NCBI GenBank assembly: GCA_012064385.1 | Contig: QRDG01001987.1 | Span: 124,001 to 188,000, forward strand | Source: Puccinellia tenuiflora | Lineage: Eukaryota > Streptophyta > Magnoliopsida > Poales > Poaceae | Direction of reading: 5' to 3' | Length of the DNA: 64,000 nucleotides | Shown: in pieces, positions 1 through 11,574 of the stretch | Layout of the letters: each line of letters starts with the position of its first letter | Numbering within the stretch: position 1 is the stretch's first letter | Notes under the pieces: generated by a model | Databases searched by the model: none | Seen by the model: only the letters and a program-made list of their open reading frames with translations | What the model was told of the DNA's origin: nothing | Position numbers and translations under genes: made by a program

Positions 1-848
1 ATGTTACTCGAGCGCAGGCACGAAGGGGGCATGAACCTACCATCTAGCATAAATACTCCCTCTTGGAGATACAAGTAATCACTTGGCCAAAGTAACTACT
101 TACATCGAAGAGCATGCAAGAACATAAATTAACATATAAAAACCATGCACAATCTGATTATAACTTCACAATTCATCGGATCCCAGCAAACACATCATAT
201 AGCATTATACAATATCGATCTCGATCATGTAGGGAAGCTCACAAGATCATAAACATGAAGCACACGAGAGATACTACCATCTAGCTACTGCCATGGATCC
301 GTAGTCCAATATGGACTACTCACACATCATCCCGGAGGCAGGCATGTCGATGAAGAGGCCTCCGGGATCGATCTCCCCTCCGGCATGGTGCCGGGATCAG
401 CTTCAGAACCCTCCGGAATTAGGGTATGAGTTGGCGGCGGCTTCGGGACAGGTTTCGTGGAAAATAATGGCCGCCTCGGCGTTTTAAGGTAAAAAGGGAA
501 TTTATAGGCGTCAGAGGCAGTCGAGGGGGGCACCCAGGCACAGGGGCGGGGTGGGTCCGCGGACCACCCCCTGGCCACGACCATAGGCCGCCCCTAACCT
601 ATGGGGCACCTCTCGAGTTGTCCTTTGGACTCCGTCTTCGTCTTGGCGTATAAAAAAACTCCGTAAAGTTTCGTCGAATTCCGAGGAGTTTTCAGAAGAA
701 AGTTTACTGAAATACAATACAGCAGAAAATAGGGAACTGGCACTGGGCATCCTGTCAATAGGTTAGTCCAATAAAATGCCTCAAAATCATAGATAAAGAT
801 GGTATAAAATGATATAAAACAAGCATGGAACAATAAAAAATTATACAT
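1..848 (-). mobile_element. Truncated Gypsy-type LTR, minus orientation
   Basis: On the minus strand this stretch resembles the LTRs of elements G (14500-14560) and Y (34360-34980). It shares the sequence around a lost TG-type start near 840, the phrase for 'cctattgacaggatgcc' and a leader that names 'tagtccaatatggactact'. The U5 end lies beyond base 1. No coding domain is visible. The inner boundary near 848 was placed by eye where the resemblance stops, and a LINE-like segment follows. It could be a solo LTR or the end of a larger element outside the window. Confidence 0.55.
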
Positions 849-1721
849 ATGTTTGACACGTATGAACTGGCCGGTCTCACGCCGCGGGCAGGCATAAGGC
901 ATTTTGACGTCGAGCGAAAGTTCTGCTTCGGGTGTTTGCCAGGGCAGGCAGTGGCGACGCCTCTAGGCGTCGTTTCTCTTCTTGGAGACACCGTTGGAAC
1001 GTGGTGCTTGCGTTCTGCCCGGGCCACTTCGGGGGAAACCCTAGATCTTCCGGGATCGGGCGATGGTGGCGTCCTGCATCACATGCTCCCCCTTGGGGGC
1101 ATCGTTCTTGAAGTGGTGACCGGCCGGAGGGACCTGTGGTTGCGTGAGGTGGTGGGGTGGTGAGGGTGATGGGGCCGCTGCGGAAGCGGTGATGTGTTGT
1201 TCGTGTGGAGGCTTCTGTGGCTACGATGACGGGGTGAGCAATGTCGGAGACGTGGCTTTGGTTGTGTTAGTCGGCTCTTCTCCGGCGTGTCCGTGGGTTT
1301 TCCTCGGCGAGTTTGTTGCTGTGAAGTTGAAGCTATTGTGGTGACATGTGTTCCGTTCGACGATCATTCACGGCGCCAACCTGTCTGGTTCTTTCTTCGT
1401 AGCTCTTCGTCAGAGTCGGAGCTGCGCTGTCTTGTCGCGAGAGGCCGAGATCTGGTGCGGGTCTTCATTGGAGCGTCCAGTATCTTCTCTTCCCATAGTA
1501 GTTACAGCTTCTTCTCTCCGACAAGGATGGATGGCCGACCGGTGTTTTCTTGGAGTGATGTTTGGAGCTTGGTTCTAGAGCTTCTTGAGTGGTGTGGGCC
1601 TCGCCCTGGGGCATTGGTGTTCGTTGTATGGTTTTCGTCCGGTTTCTTCCACAAATAAACCGGCCACTTCTTCTTAATTTATGAAAATGACAAAGTTTTT
1701 ACCTTCGTTTAAAAAAAAAAA
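849..1721 (+). mobile_element. LINE-like 3' end with poly(A) tail
   Basis: A GC-rich, G/T-biased stretch without a convincing ORF ends in 'aaatgacaaagtttttacc' and a run of A at about 1710-1721. That is the form of a 5'-truncated non-LTR retrotransposon. The style (short phrases such as 'gggggaaaccctagatctt' and 'ttgggggcatcg') resembles 3' untranslated regions of grass LINEs known to me. No reverse transcriptase is present and no clear target duplication was found, so the start is arbitrary. A transcribed-gene remnant is the alternative. Confidence 0.4.
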
Positions 1722-1976
1722 ATTTGTTCGGTAACTGTGGCCCCTTATGCGGTTCCCCTTCTTTGGACAATAAGTTTCTCCATGTTGATCCTCGAAACTC
1801 GAAAGAAACTCCGACCTACTCCGTACTTTCAATAAATAAAAACTATAGGAATAGGCAGACGAAATGGATTCGTAGTTTCATACCGCTGGAGTGTTCGCTC
1901 GTTCGATTTATCATAAAGGAATCTTCTTCTCTTTCTAGAGAGTTATGGAGGCGACTAAATTTTGCCGTCGCTAGAA

Positions 1977-2229
1977 GGCCTATGCCAATGCAAGTTTCTT
2001 AGCATGGTTTCATATGCATTTTAGTGATGTGGCATGTTAGTTAATGAACAAAGAGAGTGAGGTTGTAGCTTAGATAACATACAAGTTTTGCACGTGGCGC
2101 AAAAAATGTTGCTAGCCCAATCATATGGATGCATAAGCACCACATCATTTAATTTAAGATACAACCCACAAAAGAAATTGCATTTGCTCCTATGCTAACG
2201 TGCTATAATAAAATGCATTGGCATAGGCC
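1977..2229. mobile_element. MITE, 253 bp, PIF/Harbinger (Tourist-like) candidate
   Basis: Perfect 16-bp terminal inverted repeats are visible: GGCCTATGCCAATGCA at 1977-1992 and its reverse complement at 2214-2229. Both flanks carry GAA (1974-1976 and 2230-2232), consistent with a 3-bp target duplication. The inside is AT-rich and non-coding, including 'gatgtggcatgttagtta'. Size, TIRs and 3-bp duplication fit a Tourist-like MITE. The superfamily is inference, because the duplication is GAA rather than the usual TWA. Confidence 0.8.
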
Positions 2230-2550
2230 GAATAGCAATGATGCCCACAATTGAAGATCGCCGCTGTCCTGTTCATTGTCCGCTGCAGTAGTAATGTGCA
2301 CCTTTAAATTCAGGCAGGTGGCCTTCCACGACAACACGGCAAGTACAGAGCAAGCATTTGGTCAGCTGTCTTGCATTTGCTGCCTTGCTGGTTGGTAGTG
2401 GCACCGATTTGGGAATTAGTATAGGTTAGCTTTATGGCATTGCGTGTGCGAGTGAAACAAATTACAGCTGCTCCTCGTGGAAATAGAGATGGTGAAGTAC
2501 GGCTGGTCTGGTCAAGTAGTAACTGCTTAGCTAAATCGGTAAACTATACT
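2230..2550. other. Intergenic, nothing recognised
   Basis: Low-copy-looking sequence between the MITE and a short direct repeat. No ORF, RNA gene or element end could be supported on either strand. Confidence 0.5.
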
Positions 2551-2704
2551 AGGGAAGACCCCTACTCTGGTGCTGAAGAGAAAAAATATACAAATTTCCT
2601 CCGTGGAGCCCTGTATAAAATTATATTTATAATACGCAAAACCAAATTGAAGCACTTACAATAGGGAAGACCCCTACTCTGGTACTGGAGAGAAAACTTA
2701 CAAA
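2551..2704. repeat. Short direct repeat, two copies
   Basis: A unit beginning AGGGAAGACCCCTACTCTGG occurs at 2551 and again at about 2663, about 111 bp apart. The similarity extends for roughly 40 bp and then decays. It looks like a local duplication. No function is evident. Confidence 0.6.
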
Positions 2705-3539
2705 TTACAAATGATCAAAGGCACCTTTGCGCCTTTCCTTTTAACTAGGTTTTGCCCTATGGCTGAGCAGGAAAAATATTGCTTGAACATACCAAAGCAT
2801 CTGTCTTAGCTGGGGTTATCATTCTAAGACATAATATGATGTTTGTGATTCCATAGACTCTAACACACAATCACAAGGAACTCCCTTCAAACAAATATTA
2901 TTGTGAATTCCCTCAATGAGCATATCAACGATTTATAAAAAAAAATGAATTTGCAAGGTTTTTTCCAACGTTACATGTAAACGTGTGTTCTGGGCAGCTG
3001 TGAAATTTAGTTAAATAATACGTTCATTAGCAGTCTACATAAAAGAACTAAATATCTGTCCAAAAGTAAAAAGTAACTCTTCTATAATCCACGTATTTGT
3101 CTTTTTAGTACACCACCAATTAAAAATATATTAGAACACATCTATTTGTACATGTAAGATTATTCCCGAATAATCCGAGATTTCGAAATAATATTTTTTC
3201 TCTATTTTCATATTTTCAGTTGCAAGTTTGATGAAAGAAATTAAGGACATGACTCTATATTCCCAATGTTTAATGTATATAAACAATATATAAGCAATGA
3301 AAGGATACCCGAGAAATGCTCAACATAACCTGGGTACCTTGAGTCCACTCTTAGAAACCTAAGAGAAAATATAAAAAATTAAGTTTTGAGAACATATTAT
3401 GCATGTGTGTATTTTTAGAAAACTATATAACCGAACGGACGATGCTAGGCTTTGGAAAGAGCACCTCCCTCAAGAACACCGCAATGATGTTGGTGCGTGG
3501 CTCGGTTGCCTTCATCTCCACACCCACCGTAGTCTCTTC
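2705..3539. other. AT-rich intergenic DNA
   Basis: Mostly AT-rich sequence with no sustained reading frame and no terminal repeats that I could pair. It could hold old element remnants that cannot be recognised by eye. Confidence 0.5.
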
Positions 3540-3560
3540 CGTGTGTGTGTGTGTGCGCGC

Positions 3561-3606
<46 letters not shown>

Positions 3607-3669
3607 GTGCGTGTCTGCGTGTGTGCGTGTGTGTGCGTGCGTGTGCGCGCGCGCGCGCGCGTGTGTGTT
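3540..3669. repeat. Alternating GT/GC microsatellite (about 130 bp)
   Basis: A nearly uninterrupted purine-pyrimidine alternation made of GT blocks and two CG blocks (about 3557-3573 and 3647-3660), with one visible break at 'gtctgc'. The GT-CG-GT-CG-GT arrangement is a compound repeat. Alternating CG/GT tracts of this length are known to favour left-handed Z-DNA under negative supercoiling. Open frames across it encode only Cys-Val or His-Thr runs and are not genes. Confidence 0.95.
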
Positions 3670-4825
3670 TTCTTAGTTTCTGATTTTTAGACATGTCAAA
3701 ATGGTCATTATTTAAAAGATCTTTAAAAGTAAGGATAGCTCAACCTTTGCAATCGATTGATGCACACAACATATATTACTCTGTACTTATTATTGAAGAT
3801 TCAGCTGCTAAACAAAATTGACCAAGAAATTGAAAACCCGAGGCCATATGTCTCGCTACACTAACTGCACCACACAACTACTAGGCCTATGGTAAAATAT
3901 AGAAACTCCACGAAAAGCACACAAATCCTAGGCTAAGTCTACAAGAAGGAATCACTGGACATGCGCCGTGACGAATGGAACCATCATTCAATCTCGGTAT
4001 TTTTATCCCCAAATCCGAGTTTTCAAGCCACCACCTCAGCAAGGGCACGACACAGACACATCAGGCTGGTGCCAGTGCACCGCCTCACTATCGTCCCGCC
4101 ACATCAGATTTTACCCCCACTCTCACCCCACTCTCACCCCACGGTGCCAATGCACGGGCTATAGTGGCACTGTCACTTCTCTCTTCTCCACGTCATCATT
4201 CTGTAGATACTGCTAATTTTTTGTTTAAATAGTCTAAAAAATAGTCAAATGGATTGTACAAAATCATATTAGTCAGCTGCAGCTTCCAAATATTTTTTTT
4301 ATTTTTTTTTAAATTTTTTATGAATTTAAATCAGAGAAAGAAAAAAAGAAAAAAGAATAAAAAAATCCTCCCGCCCACTCTCGCCGGGCGACGGCAGGCT
4401 CGCCCGGCGCCAGCTCCCGCCCCTGCTCGGTCGACAGCCACCACTCCCGCCCCTGCTAACGCCCGCCGTTGGCACCAGCCTCATCATTGCCTGGTCAAAA
4501 GATATTGTGCTTCCACCAGAGTGTGCACACTGGTCACTGAAGCAGTCTCTACCATCATCACTTTGTTTGGCAACCAACACCTCACGAGCCGAATACTGCT
4601 GGAGGATATACCGAAAGACGGAGACGTCCCATACCGTCTCGTCTCCAGTCACTATCGCACCACTTATGAATAGGCAACTCGCTTCTTTGTTAACAAATCC
4701 AAGTTTTAACCTGGACATCACCCTAGTATACGCATCATATTCCAATGGTTTTTAAATGCTAAGAAGCTGAATTGTTATTTGCAGGACTGATGCCAATTCT
4801 CTTCCTACACTACTGCCATGAGATA
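3670..4825. other. Intergenic, no gene recognised
   Basis: Mixed composition. There is a T/A-rich stretch near 4290-4370, followed by a C-rich stretch at 4370-4470 with the repeated phrase 'cccgcccctgct'. Overlapping short frames at 3961-4232 and 4254-4755 lack recognisable domains and look like chance openings. Confidence 0.5.
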
Positions 4826-4836
4826 TTTATTCCAAC

Positions 4837-6016
4837 GGAAATGACTCGCTGCTCAGATGGGTGCGTACGCATTAACGCATCCCCTATTCGTTTGACATGT
4901 GTCCCCATTGGTCAAACTAGATTAATACAAACCGAAGCCCCTCCCCTATTAATTGACTGACGGTAGATAGATGTGGGGCCAACCATGCATGCATGTTCTT
5001 CTGGAGAAAGTATCTCGTCTCTCACGTTGTAGGCATGCGCTGCTTCTTCCTTATCCTCCCCTGACTCTCTCCTTTTCCTCCACTCGCCTCCAATCTCCTT
5101 CCCAGAGGCGCCAGAAGACGGCGTCTACGGCGGCGCCGACGCGGGGCTCCGTATACACTAGGCGGCGACGACGCCGTTCCCGTGCAGCCGTGCTGCGGCA
5201 CCACGCGCAGGGCGGAGCTCGCCTCCTTGTGGGGAACCGGCCGGGGAGGGATCCCCCCACCCCCACACGGCTGTCGCGCACAATGAAGGAGCGGGAGAAC
5301 TAGTCTAATCGGCAACGGAATGTGCGGGAGAACTGGTTTGGTCGCCTCCTCCAACAGCCGCAGCTCGACTCGCCCGCCAGCTCCACCAGGTTCCGCAACG
5401 GGAACGGGCAGCTCGAGAGGTCGACGAGGAGGGGGAGTAGAGGACGCGAACGGCAGCCGTGTCGGAGGCGCTCTCAGCCGGCGCCGGCGAGGGTGCGAAC
5501 GGCAGCCTGGCCACCTCGTGCTGACAAGAAACGTATCTACGGACTCAATCCCCGGCCATGGGGAACAACCCATGAGGAATCGGTCCTTGGTGAGGACTTA
5601 ATCCCCGGCCATGGCGTCCTGGCTGGTCGCGGCGTGCTGGACTCCTCGGGCGTGGACACCGGCAAGCAAGCAGAGTAGCTACAGAGGGCGGCGCTGTAGT
5701 GGGAGCTCGATGCTGGCGGCGGCTACTAGTTTGGTCGAGAATTAGAGGCTAGTGGAGAGGATAAGGAAGAAAGAATCACGGGAGGCGGAATAGGCCCACA
5801 CCTTTTTGTCAAAATCAGCTTTTTATGCCTTTGATAGCTGTGGTAGCCTGCCTTTCCATCGATGCAAACCACTACCAGCCAAAAAAATTAGTGGAGTTAA
5901 CAAAATCATCTATAGGCCCGGTCAACATCACATGCAACAAAGTACACGCATCTCTTTGTGGATCAGACGGCAATCGGGGGTGCGCACGCACCCATCTGAG
6001 TACTAAATCGCCTCTC
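4837..6016. mobile_element. Mutator-like non-autonomous element (Pack-MULE candidate)
   Basis: The inverted repeat core CTCAGATGGGTGCGTACGCA at 4852-4871 matches the reverse complement of 5981-6000 at 19 of 20 bases. It lies 15 and 16 bases inside an 11-bp direct repeat TTTATTCCAAC (4826-4836 and 6017-6027). Mutator-like elements usually make 9-11 bp duplications, so this fits. The TIRs are short or decayed beyond the core. The middle (about 5030-5700) is strongly GC-rich, unlike both flanks, as in Pack-MULEs that carry gene fragments. No transposase is present. The long frame at 5022-5573 on the minus strand is Arg/Pro low-complexity and is not called a gene. Confidence 0.65.
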
Positions 6017-6027
6017 TTTATTCCAAC

Positions 6028-6703
6028 TAGTTATCCATAAAACAAATTATTAAAATAGAGGTCACGATCTGCTAGCGGTTGTCTAAGTGAACTAAATATC
6101 ATGATCTAACATAGATACAAGAAAATAACTTTAAGCTTTTCTCTGATATAGAAACTTAACTAAATTTGCTATTGCATGGCGACATGGTGTTAGTGGCTAG
6201 AATACAGAGAAGAAAATGTCATTGCTATGTGCAGCGGTATAAGGCCAAAATCGAGAAAATTCACTTTGGCTGTGATATTTAAAAAAAATACATAGTGTAA
6301 AACATTTTTAAAAATTATGAAAAAGATGGAGACAAACATATACAAGTTTTTAACATTCTTGGAAAGTTTGGAAATGAAATGACATTTTTTGTTCTCAGTG
6401 CAAAAAAACAAATTTAGTGGCCAAAATAAGATTTTAAAATATTATTTTGAAAGCACTAGTTTTGTTATTTTTGCACGGAGCGCACAAAATGTCATTTTGT
6501 CCCGAAACATTGCACGGTTGTTGAAAACTTATTATGTCTGTCTCTAATTGTTTCAGATTTTGTAAATATGTTTTACTACTTCAATTTTTTTTTGAAAAAT
6601 ACAGTAGAATGGTGAGCTCGGGAGCCAAAACGCCTTTTCCAGCAAAATCTTTGTCTTTGTGTTCTTGTAAGAAGTCGCAGCGAGAGTAAGCTCCAACACA
6701 TTA
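6028..6703. other. AT-rich intergenic DNA before element Z
   Basis: AT-rich, with phrases such as 'gacattttttgttctcagtg'. No coding potential or paired ends could be shown. It ends at the CAGTG duplication of element Z. Confidence 0.5.
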
Positions 6704-6708
6704 CAGTG

Positions 6709-7924
6709 CATTGTGAAAGAACATCTCTTAGTTTTGGTGATATAATGACAACACATTTTGTGGGCTAATCATGTTCGGTAAAGTGTTATGTCAGGTTTTT
6801 TAGGTGGTTAGGCCCAGAAGGCGAAAAGATCGAAGACAAGATCGAAGACGGAGAAGAGAATCGCTTTGGAGTAGTTTTCTGCCCTTTTAGGACCGGAAGT
6901 TCCGGCCCTTGGACCGGAAGTTCCGGCGTTAGGCCGAAAGTTCCGGCCAAGCGAGAAAACGGCTAAGTCATTTTTGGGATCCCTCTCTGGAGGGGTCCCG
7001 GAACTTCTCCCCGGAAGTTCCCCTCGGAAATTTCTGGTGGCCTGGAAGTTCCGGCCCTGGACGTTTCCGGTGGAATTTTGGCTAAGTCATTTTGGAGTTT
7101 CCTCGGAGATATCCGGCCCACCAGAAGTTCCAGTGTACGCACCGGAAGTTCCGGCCCCTCGCTGCCCCAACGGCCAGAATTTATAGAGGGGTATAAATAC
7201 CCCCTCCACCTACCTTGGTTCATTTAGCTCTTGCAACTCTCTCTCCTCCATTACAAGCAAAAGCTCAAATCGAAGAGATCTCCCAATCCCTCCACCCAAA
7301 CTCGTTGATCTTTGGAGGATTGAAGTAGAATGCCCCGATCTACATCTTCACCAAGTCGTTCTTCATTTCCACCTCATTCACTTGAGGGATTTCATTTCTA
7401 GGGTTAGCTTGTGTTTTCCCTAGATTCATTTGCTTACTACTTGTTGTAATCATGACAGATTTGTTGATTTGGGAGCCCCTAATTAAGTTTGGGAATGTGC
7501 CCCAAGAACGTTGTAAAGGCTTCGGATTCCGCCTTGAAGGATTCCGATAGTGGAAGGTGAACCGAACCCTTGTGGTGAGGTTCATCGGAGAATAGGGTGA
7601 GGCCTTTTGAGGCATCTTGAGTACGCCTTTGTGGCGAGCTCACACCCCTCCAACGAGACGTACTCCCTTAACAAGGAGGAACTCGGGAATACATCCTTGC
7701 CTCCGCGTGCTTCTAGTTTCGGTTATCTCTATCCCTTAGTTGTCTTTACTCGTATCGTTTTAATTGCCTAGTCGTAGTTGTTTGCTCATCATATAGGTAA
7801 ATTCACCATAGTCACATATCTAAAGAATTTTCCTTTGTGTCAAGCCTAAAATTGAAAAAGTATTAAAATTTAGTGTAGCACCTATTCACCCCCCCCCCCT
7901 CTAGGTGCCCATACGATCCTTTCA
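6709..7924 (+). repeat. Z 5' LTR
   Basis: About 1.2 kb. It ends in CA two bases before a Met-type PBS and is matched by the 3' LTR pieces at 38091-38346 and 48665-49475. Its U3 part (about 6894-7165) contains many copies of a palindromic motif of the form CCGGAAGTTCCGG. Close to the end is a run of C (7891-7900), also present in the other LTR. Confidence 0.85.
7192..7198 (+). promoter_or_regulatory. TATA box of Z LTR promoter
   Basis: TATAAAT lies in the context 'ggggtataaataccccc', just after the motif-rich U3 and before a CT-rich leader ('gcaactctctctcctcc'). The same context is preserved in the 3' LTR at about 48742. This suggests transcription starts some 30 bp downstream. It is inferred from position and motif only. 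Confidence 0.65.
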
Positions 7925-7926
7925 AT

Positions 7927-7939
7927 TGGTATCAGAGCC
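7927..7939 (+). other. Z primer binding site (initiator tRNA-Met)
   Basis: TGGTATCAGAGCC starts two bases after the LTR end. It is the standard PBS complementary to the 3' end of plant initiator tRNA-Met and primes minus-strand DNA synthesis. Confidence 0.9.
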
Positions 7940-7975
7940 TTGGCTCATTAATCAGGCTTCACCACCTAAGATAGT

Positions 7976-10412
7976 ATGGCACCCGAGAGTGGAGAGCCGG
8001 AGACCACTATTAGCGGAGTCTCCATGGATGAATTCAAGAAATTGGAGGCATCCATGGGTGCTCAAATGGAAGATTGCGCACGATGATGACACAACTCCTG
8101 AATGCTAATAAAGCCCCCGCATCTCCCTCCCTTGAGGTTAACGCTTCCGCCACTCAAATTGAGGAGGGTGAAGGATCTAAAGAATCCCCTCCTAAAATTG
8201 ATGGTGGGAAGGCGGAGTACCATGGGGTCCCGTTTGTGTACTCCCCCGACCCACGTATCCTGCATCCTCATATAAACAATAGGGGTGATCCACCTAGGCT
8301 TAATCCATCTTGTTTTTCTAATTGGCAATTTCTTATGAGATCTCATGTCAAGAGCGCTTCGATCGAGCTATGGAGAATCATTGAGGTTGGATTCAAGGCC
8401 GTCGACCCAAACAACATGACAAGAAGAGAGGTTGTGGATTGCCAACTCAATGACTTGGCTCTCAACATGATCCAAACCGCCATGGGAGAAAAGCACATGA
8501 CTCACATCGAACTTGCCACCACTGCCAAAGAAGCTTGGGAGACTCTCACCGAAGAGTTTCTTGGCAATTAGAGCATGAAGAGGAATAGATTTGAAGCCTT
8601 GAGCAACCAAGCCGAGGGATTTTTCATGGTAGATGGTGAAGACCATGAAGACATGTATCGAAGGCTCAAAACCATTGCCACTCAATTTAGAGCTCTTGGA
8701 GCCACCTATGTGGATGATGCTTGGATCAAGAGGAAGTATGTGAGTGCCCTCATGCCTTTCGAACCCACCGACTTGAAGAGTCTCCAAGGAAGACACAACT
8801 ATCACCTCATGTCTTCTAATGAAGTTATACAAAAGATGGCATCATTCAAGGTGGCCGCCAAGAACACCGAAGACGCTTATGCACGGGCCATTGGAATGCA
8901 CAAAGGAACCACACTTGCTTTGAAGGCCAAAGGTATGGTGCAAGATGAAGATGATGAGACTCAAGAAGATGTGTCACATTGTCATCCCAAAGATCTTGAA
9001 GATACTCTCACGGACTATTCGGCTCTCACATCTAAAGCCTTTTGGAAGAGTCCGTCCAAGGCAAAGGAACTTGTTAACAAGTCAAGTGGAAGGAAGGAGG
9101 GTGGCCAAAGGGTTCGTTCTTGCTACAATTGCAAAAATCACTATCACTTTGTGGCCGAATGTCCATTTGAGAATCGTGAACATCATGGAGGGAAGCTTGT
9201 TCACAAGGACAAGTCAAAGATCACTCACAAGAAACCATTCTTCAAGAAGAATGCCATCAATAAGAAGCCCCGAAGAATTGTGTTTCTTACTCAAGAAGAG
9301 TACTCATCCGGGGAAGAAGAAGAAGAAACCACAAGTGGAGTGGCCGCCATTGCCATAGAATCTTCATCATCTCTTTCCCTCTTTGAATCCCCCAATGAGA
9401 ACGTCTCCATCCCCACCGCAAGATGTCTCATGGCCAAGACCGATGAGGTATCATCCCCTTCATCTCCTAAGACTATGAGTAATGTGAATGATGCCACTAG
9501 TCTTAGAGTTAAAGAGGAAATAGTTGCCTTTGATCATTTCATAACTAACTTGCAAGGTGAAACCAAGAAGCATGTTGAGGCTCTTATGAGTCAATATGGT
9601 GAAGCTCAAGAGATGCTTGAGATCAAGGGCAACATTGAAAGAGAGGATGCTATGGAAATTGCATCCTTGAAAGATAATCTCGAAGAAGAGCGTGAACTTA
9701 GGGTTTCTCTTGAGGAACAACTAGAATCTATAGAAGAGTCAAATGATTTAATTGTTGCTAAACTCATTAAAGAATGTGACCATGCAATTGCAAAATACAA
9801 AGCATGTAAGAAAGAAAAGGTCGAGCTTGGTGTTGGTCATTCTAGACTAACCGAGGAGCTAGAGAAACTTTCCAAGGCTCACAAGGCATTAGAGAGTGAA
9901 CACTCTACCCTCACCAAGTCGTATGAACAACTTTAAGCTCAACCGTCTAAAAGTGATGTGCCTAGTTCCTCTACTCCTATTACTTGTGATGATGCAAATA
10001 TCATTGAGGAAAATGCTAGGTTGAAGATCAATCTTGCTAAGGCCATCTCCCTAGGTAAGAAACCTTTTGTTACTCAACAAAAGGGAGAGTTGGTGTCGGG
10101 TTTGTTGAGGAGGAAAAGAAGAAGGAGAACTTCATGAAAGATGCAAGGGCTCCTCTAGCAAAGAAGATCCCTCAAGCCAAAAAGGTCACCATTGCTAGTG
10201 GTGGTGCCACAAGGGGCAAAACCACTAGTGATGACTTTGCGGGAAAAACTAACCCACACTACATTTTATATGTTGATTATTATGGGGATATCTATGCTAA
10301 GTTTGTTGGTCCTAGAAATGCTCCTATTGCTCATTCTATATGGGTTCCTAAGACCCTTGTTGCTAACAAAAGAGGACCCATTGCAAAATGGGGACCTAAA
10401 TCAAAGCAATAA
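7976..10412 (+). pseudogene. Z gag, broken
   Basis: Gag forms the virus-like particle and binds the element RNA. The ATG at 7976 follows the PBS closely and opens a frame that breaks near 8070, with a stop at 8084-8086. The gag body resumes in another frame and is open to a TAG at 8572-8574. It continues at 8575-9936 with a TAA at 9934-9936, then shifts again near 10120. Visible parts are an N-terminal gag domain with 'SNWQFLMRSHVKSAS', a zinc knuckle CYNCKNHYHFVAEC (CX2CX4HX4C) near 9121-9162, an acidic linker, and a long C-terminal coiled-coil-like segment (about 9660-9930, Glu/Leu-rich). The segment 10134-10412 joins gag to protease. The size matches the long gag typical of SIRE/Maximus. 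Several independent breaks make it non-functional. Confidence 0.85.
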
Positions 10413-10449
10413 TTTCTTGTAGGACTATGCTTCCGGTGGGTCAAAATGG

Positions 10450-11574
10450 GTGCTTGATAGTGGATGCATAAAACATATGACTGGAAGCAAGGAGATAATG
10501 ACGGAGATAAGACCAAATCTAAATCAAGCAACCGTCACTTATGGAGATCGATCAAAATTCAAGGTATTGGGTTTTGGCAAGGTGGCAGTCGCTAGGGATA
10601 TCACCCTAGTGAATGTCATGCTTGTCAAAACCCTTGGTTATAATTTACTTTCCATTCGTGCACTTAATAAGATTGGCTTTGCCGTCTTTCTTGATATTGA
10701 TATTGTGGTACTCTTATGGAGCAAGACTCTAAAGGTCGCTTTCGTTGGGTACATCGAAGATGATTTGTTTGTGGTTGACTTTTCGGGGAAAACCACTTCA
10801 AATTCGATGTGCCTTTTCGGAAAGGCCGGCGTGGGTTGGTTGTGGCATCGCCGCTTGGCCCATGTCAACATGAGAACTTTGCAAAGTCTTCACAAGGGTG
10901 GCCACATTCTCGGACTAAAAGAAAATGTCTCCTTTGCCGAAGATCGTGTTTGTAGGGCATGTGTTGAAGGAAAGATGCATGATTCTCCCCATCCTAGCAA
11001 GACTATTATCTCATCCAAGAGGATCTTGGAGCTCCTCCATGTGGATATTTTTGGTGCCGTTCCCGAAGCTAGTCTTGGTGGGAAGAAGTATTGCTTGGTG
11101 ATTGTTGATGACTATTCAAGATTCACTTGGGTTTATTTCTTCAAGTCGAAGAGTGAGACCCAACAAACCTTCATCGACTTCTCCATTGAAATGAAACGTC
11201 AACACAATGTCCCCATATTGGCAATTAGGAGTGACAATGGCTCCGAGTTCAAGAACTACACCCTCAATGAATTTATTAGTGAAGAGGGTATTCATCATCA
11301 ATATTCCGCAACTTATACCCCTCAACAAAATGAGGTAGCCGAGAGGAAGAACCGGACTCTTATGGATATGGCAAGGTCCATTTTAGCGGAGTTTAAGTCT
11401 CCGTTGAGTTTTTGGGCGGAGGCTATATCCACGGCATGTCACTCATCCAACCGGCTCTACTTCTGCAAAGGGTTGAACAAGACTCCCTATGAGATCCTCA
11501 CCAGAAACAAGCCTAACATCTCCTACTTCCGTGTTTTCGGTTATAAGTGTTTCCATTTGATCAAAGGTATCTAA
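10450..11574 (+). pseudogene. Z pol, protease and integrase part
   Basis: A 374-residue open segment. At its start is the Copia-type aspartic protease motif LDSGCIKHMTG with the DSG triad intact. It is followed by the pre-integrase zinc region (LWHRRLAHVN near residue 131, CRAC near 168) and the integrase core with D199 (LLHVDIFG), D262 (RSDNGSEF) and E298 (VAERKNRT). The last two are 35 residues apart, as expected for DD35E. Integrase joins the cDNA ends to host DNA. The frame ends at a stop (11572-11574) next to a frameshift, and RT follows in another frame. The catalytic residues survive but the polyprotein is broken upstream and downstream. Confidence 0.85.

Noticed and set aside
3399..3694. 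Open frames of 60-95 codons on both strands over the GT/CG tract
   Set aside because: They encode only Cys-Val, Ala-Arg or His-Thr runs from a microsatellite and have no domain or context.
5022..5573. 183-codon minus-strand frame inside the Mutator-like element
   Set aside because: The Arg/Pro-rich composition reflects GC content. No domain was recognised, and competing frames exist on both strands.
6890..7165. CCGGAAGTTCCGG repeats as heat-shock elements
   Set aside because: Heat-shock elements need GAA and TTC blocks spaced by two bases. Here they are separated by one.
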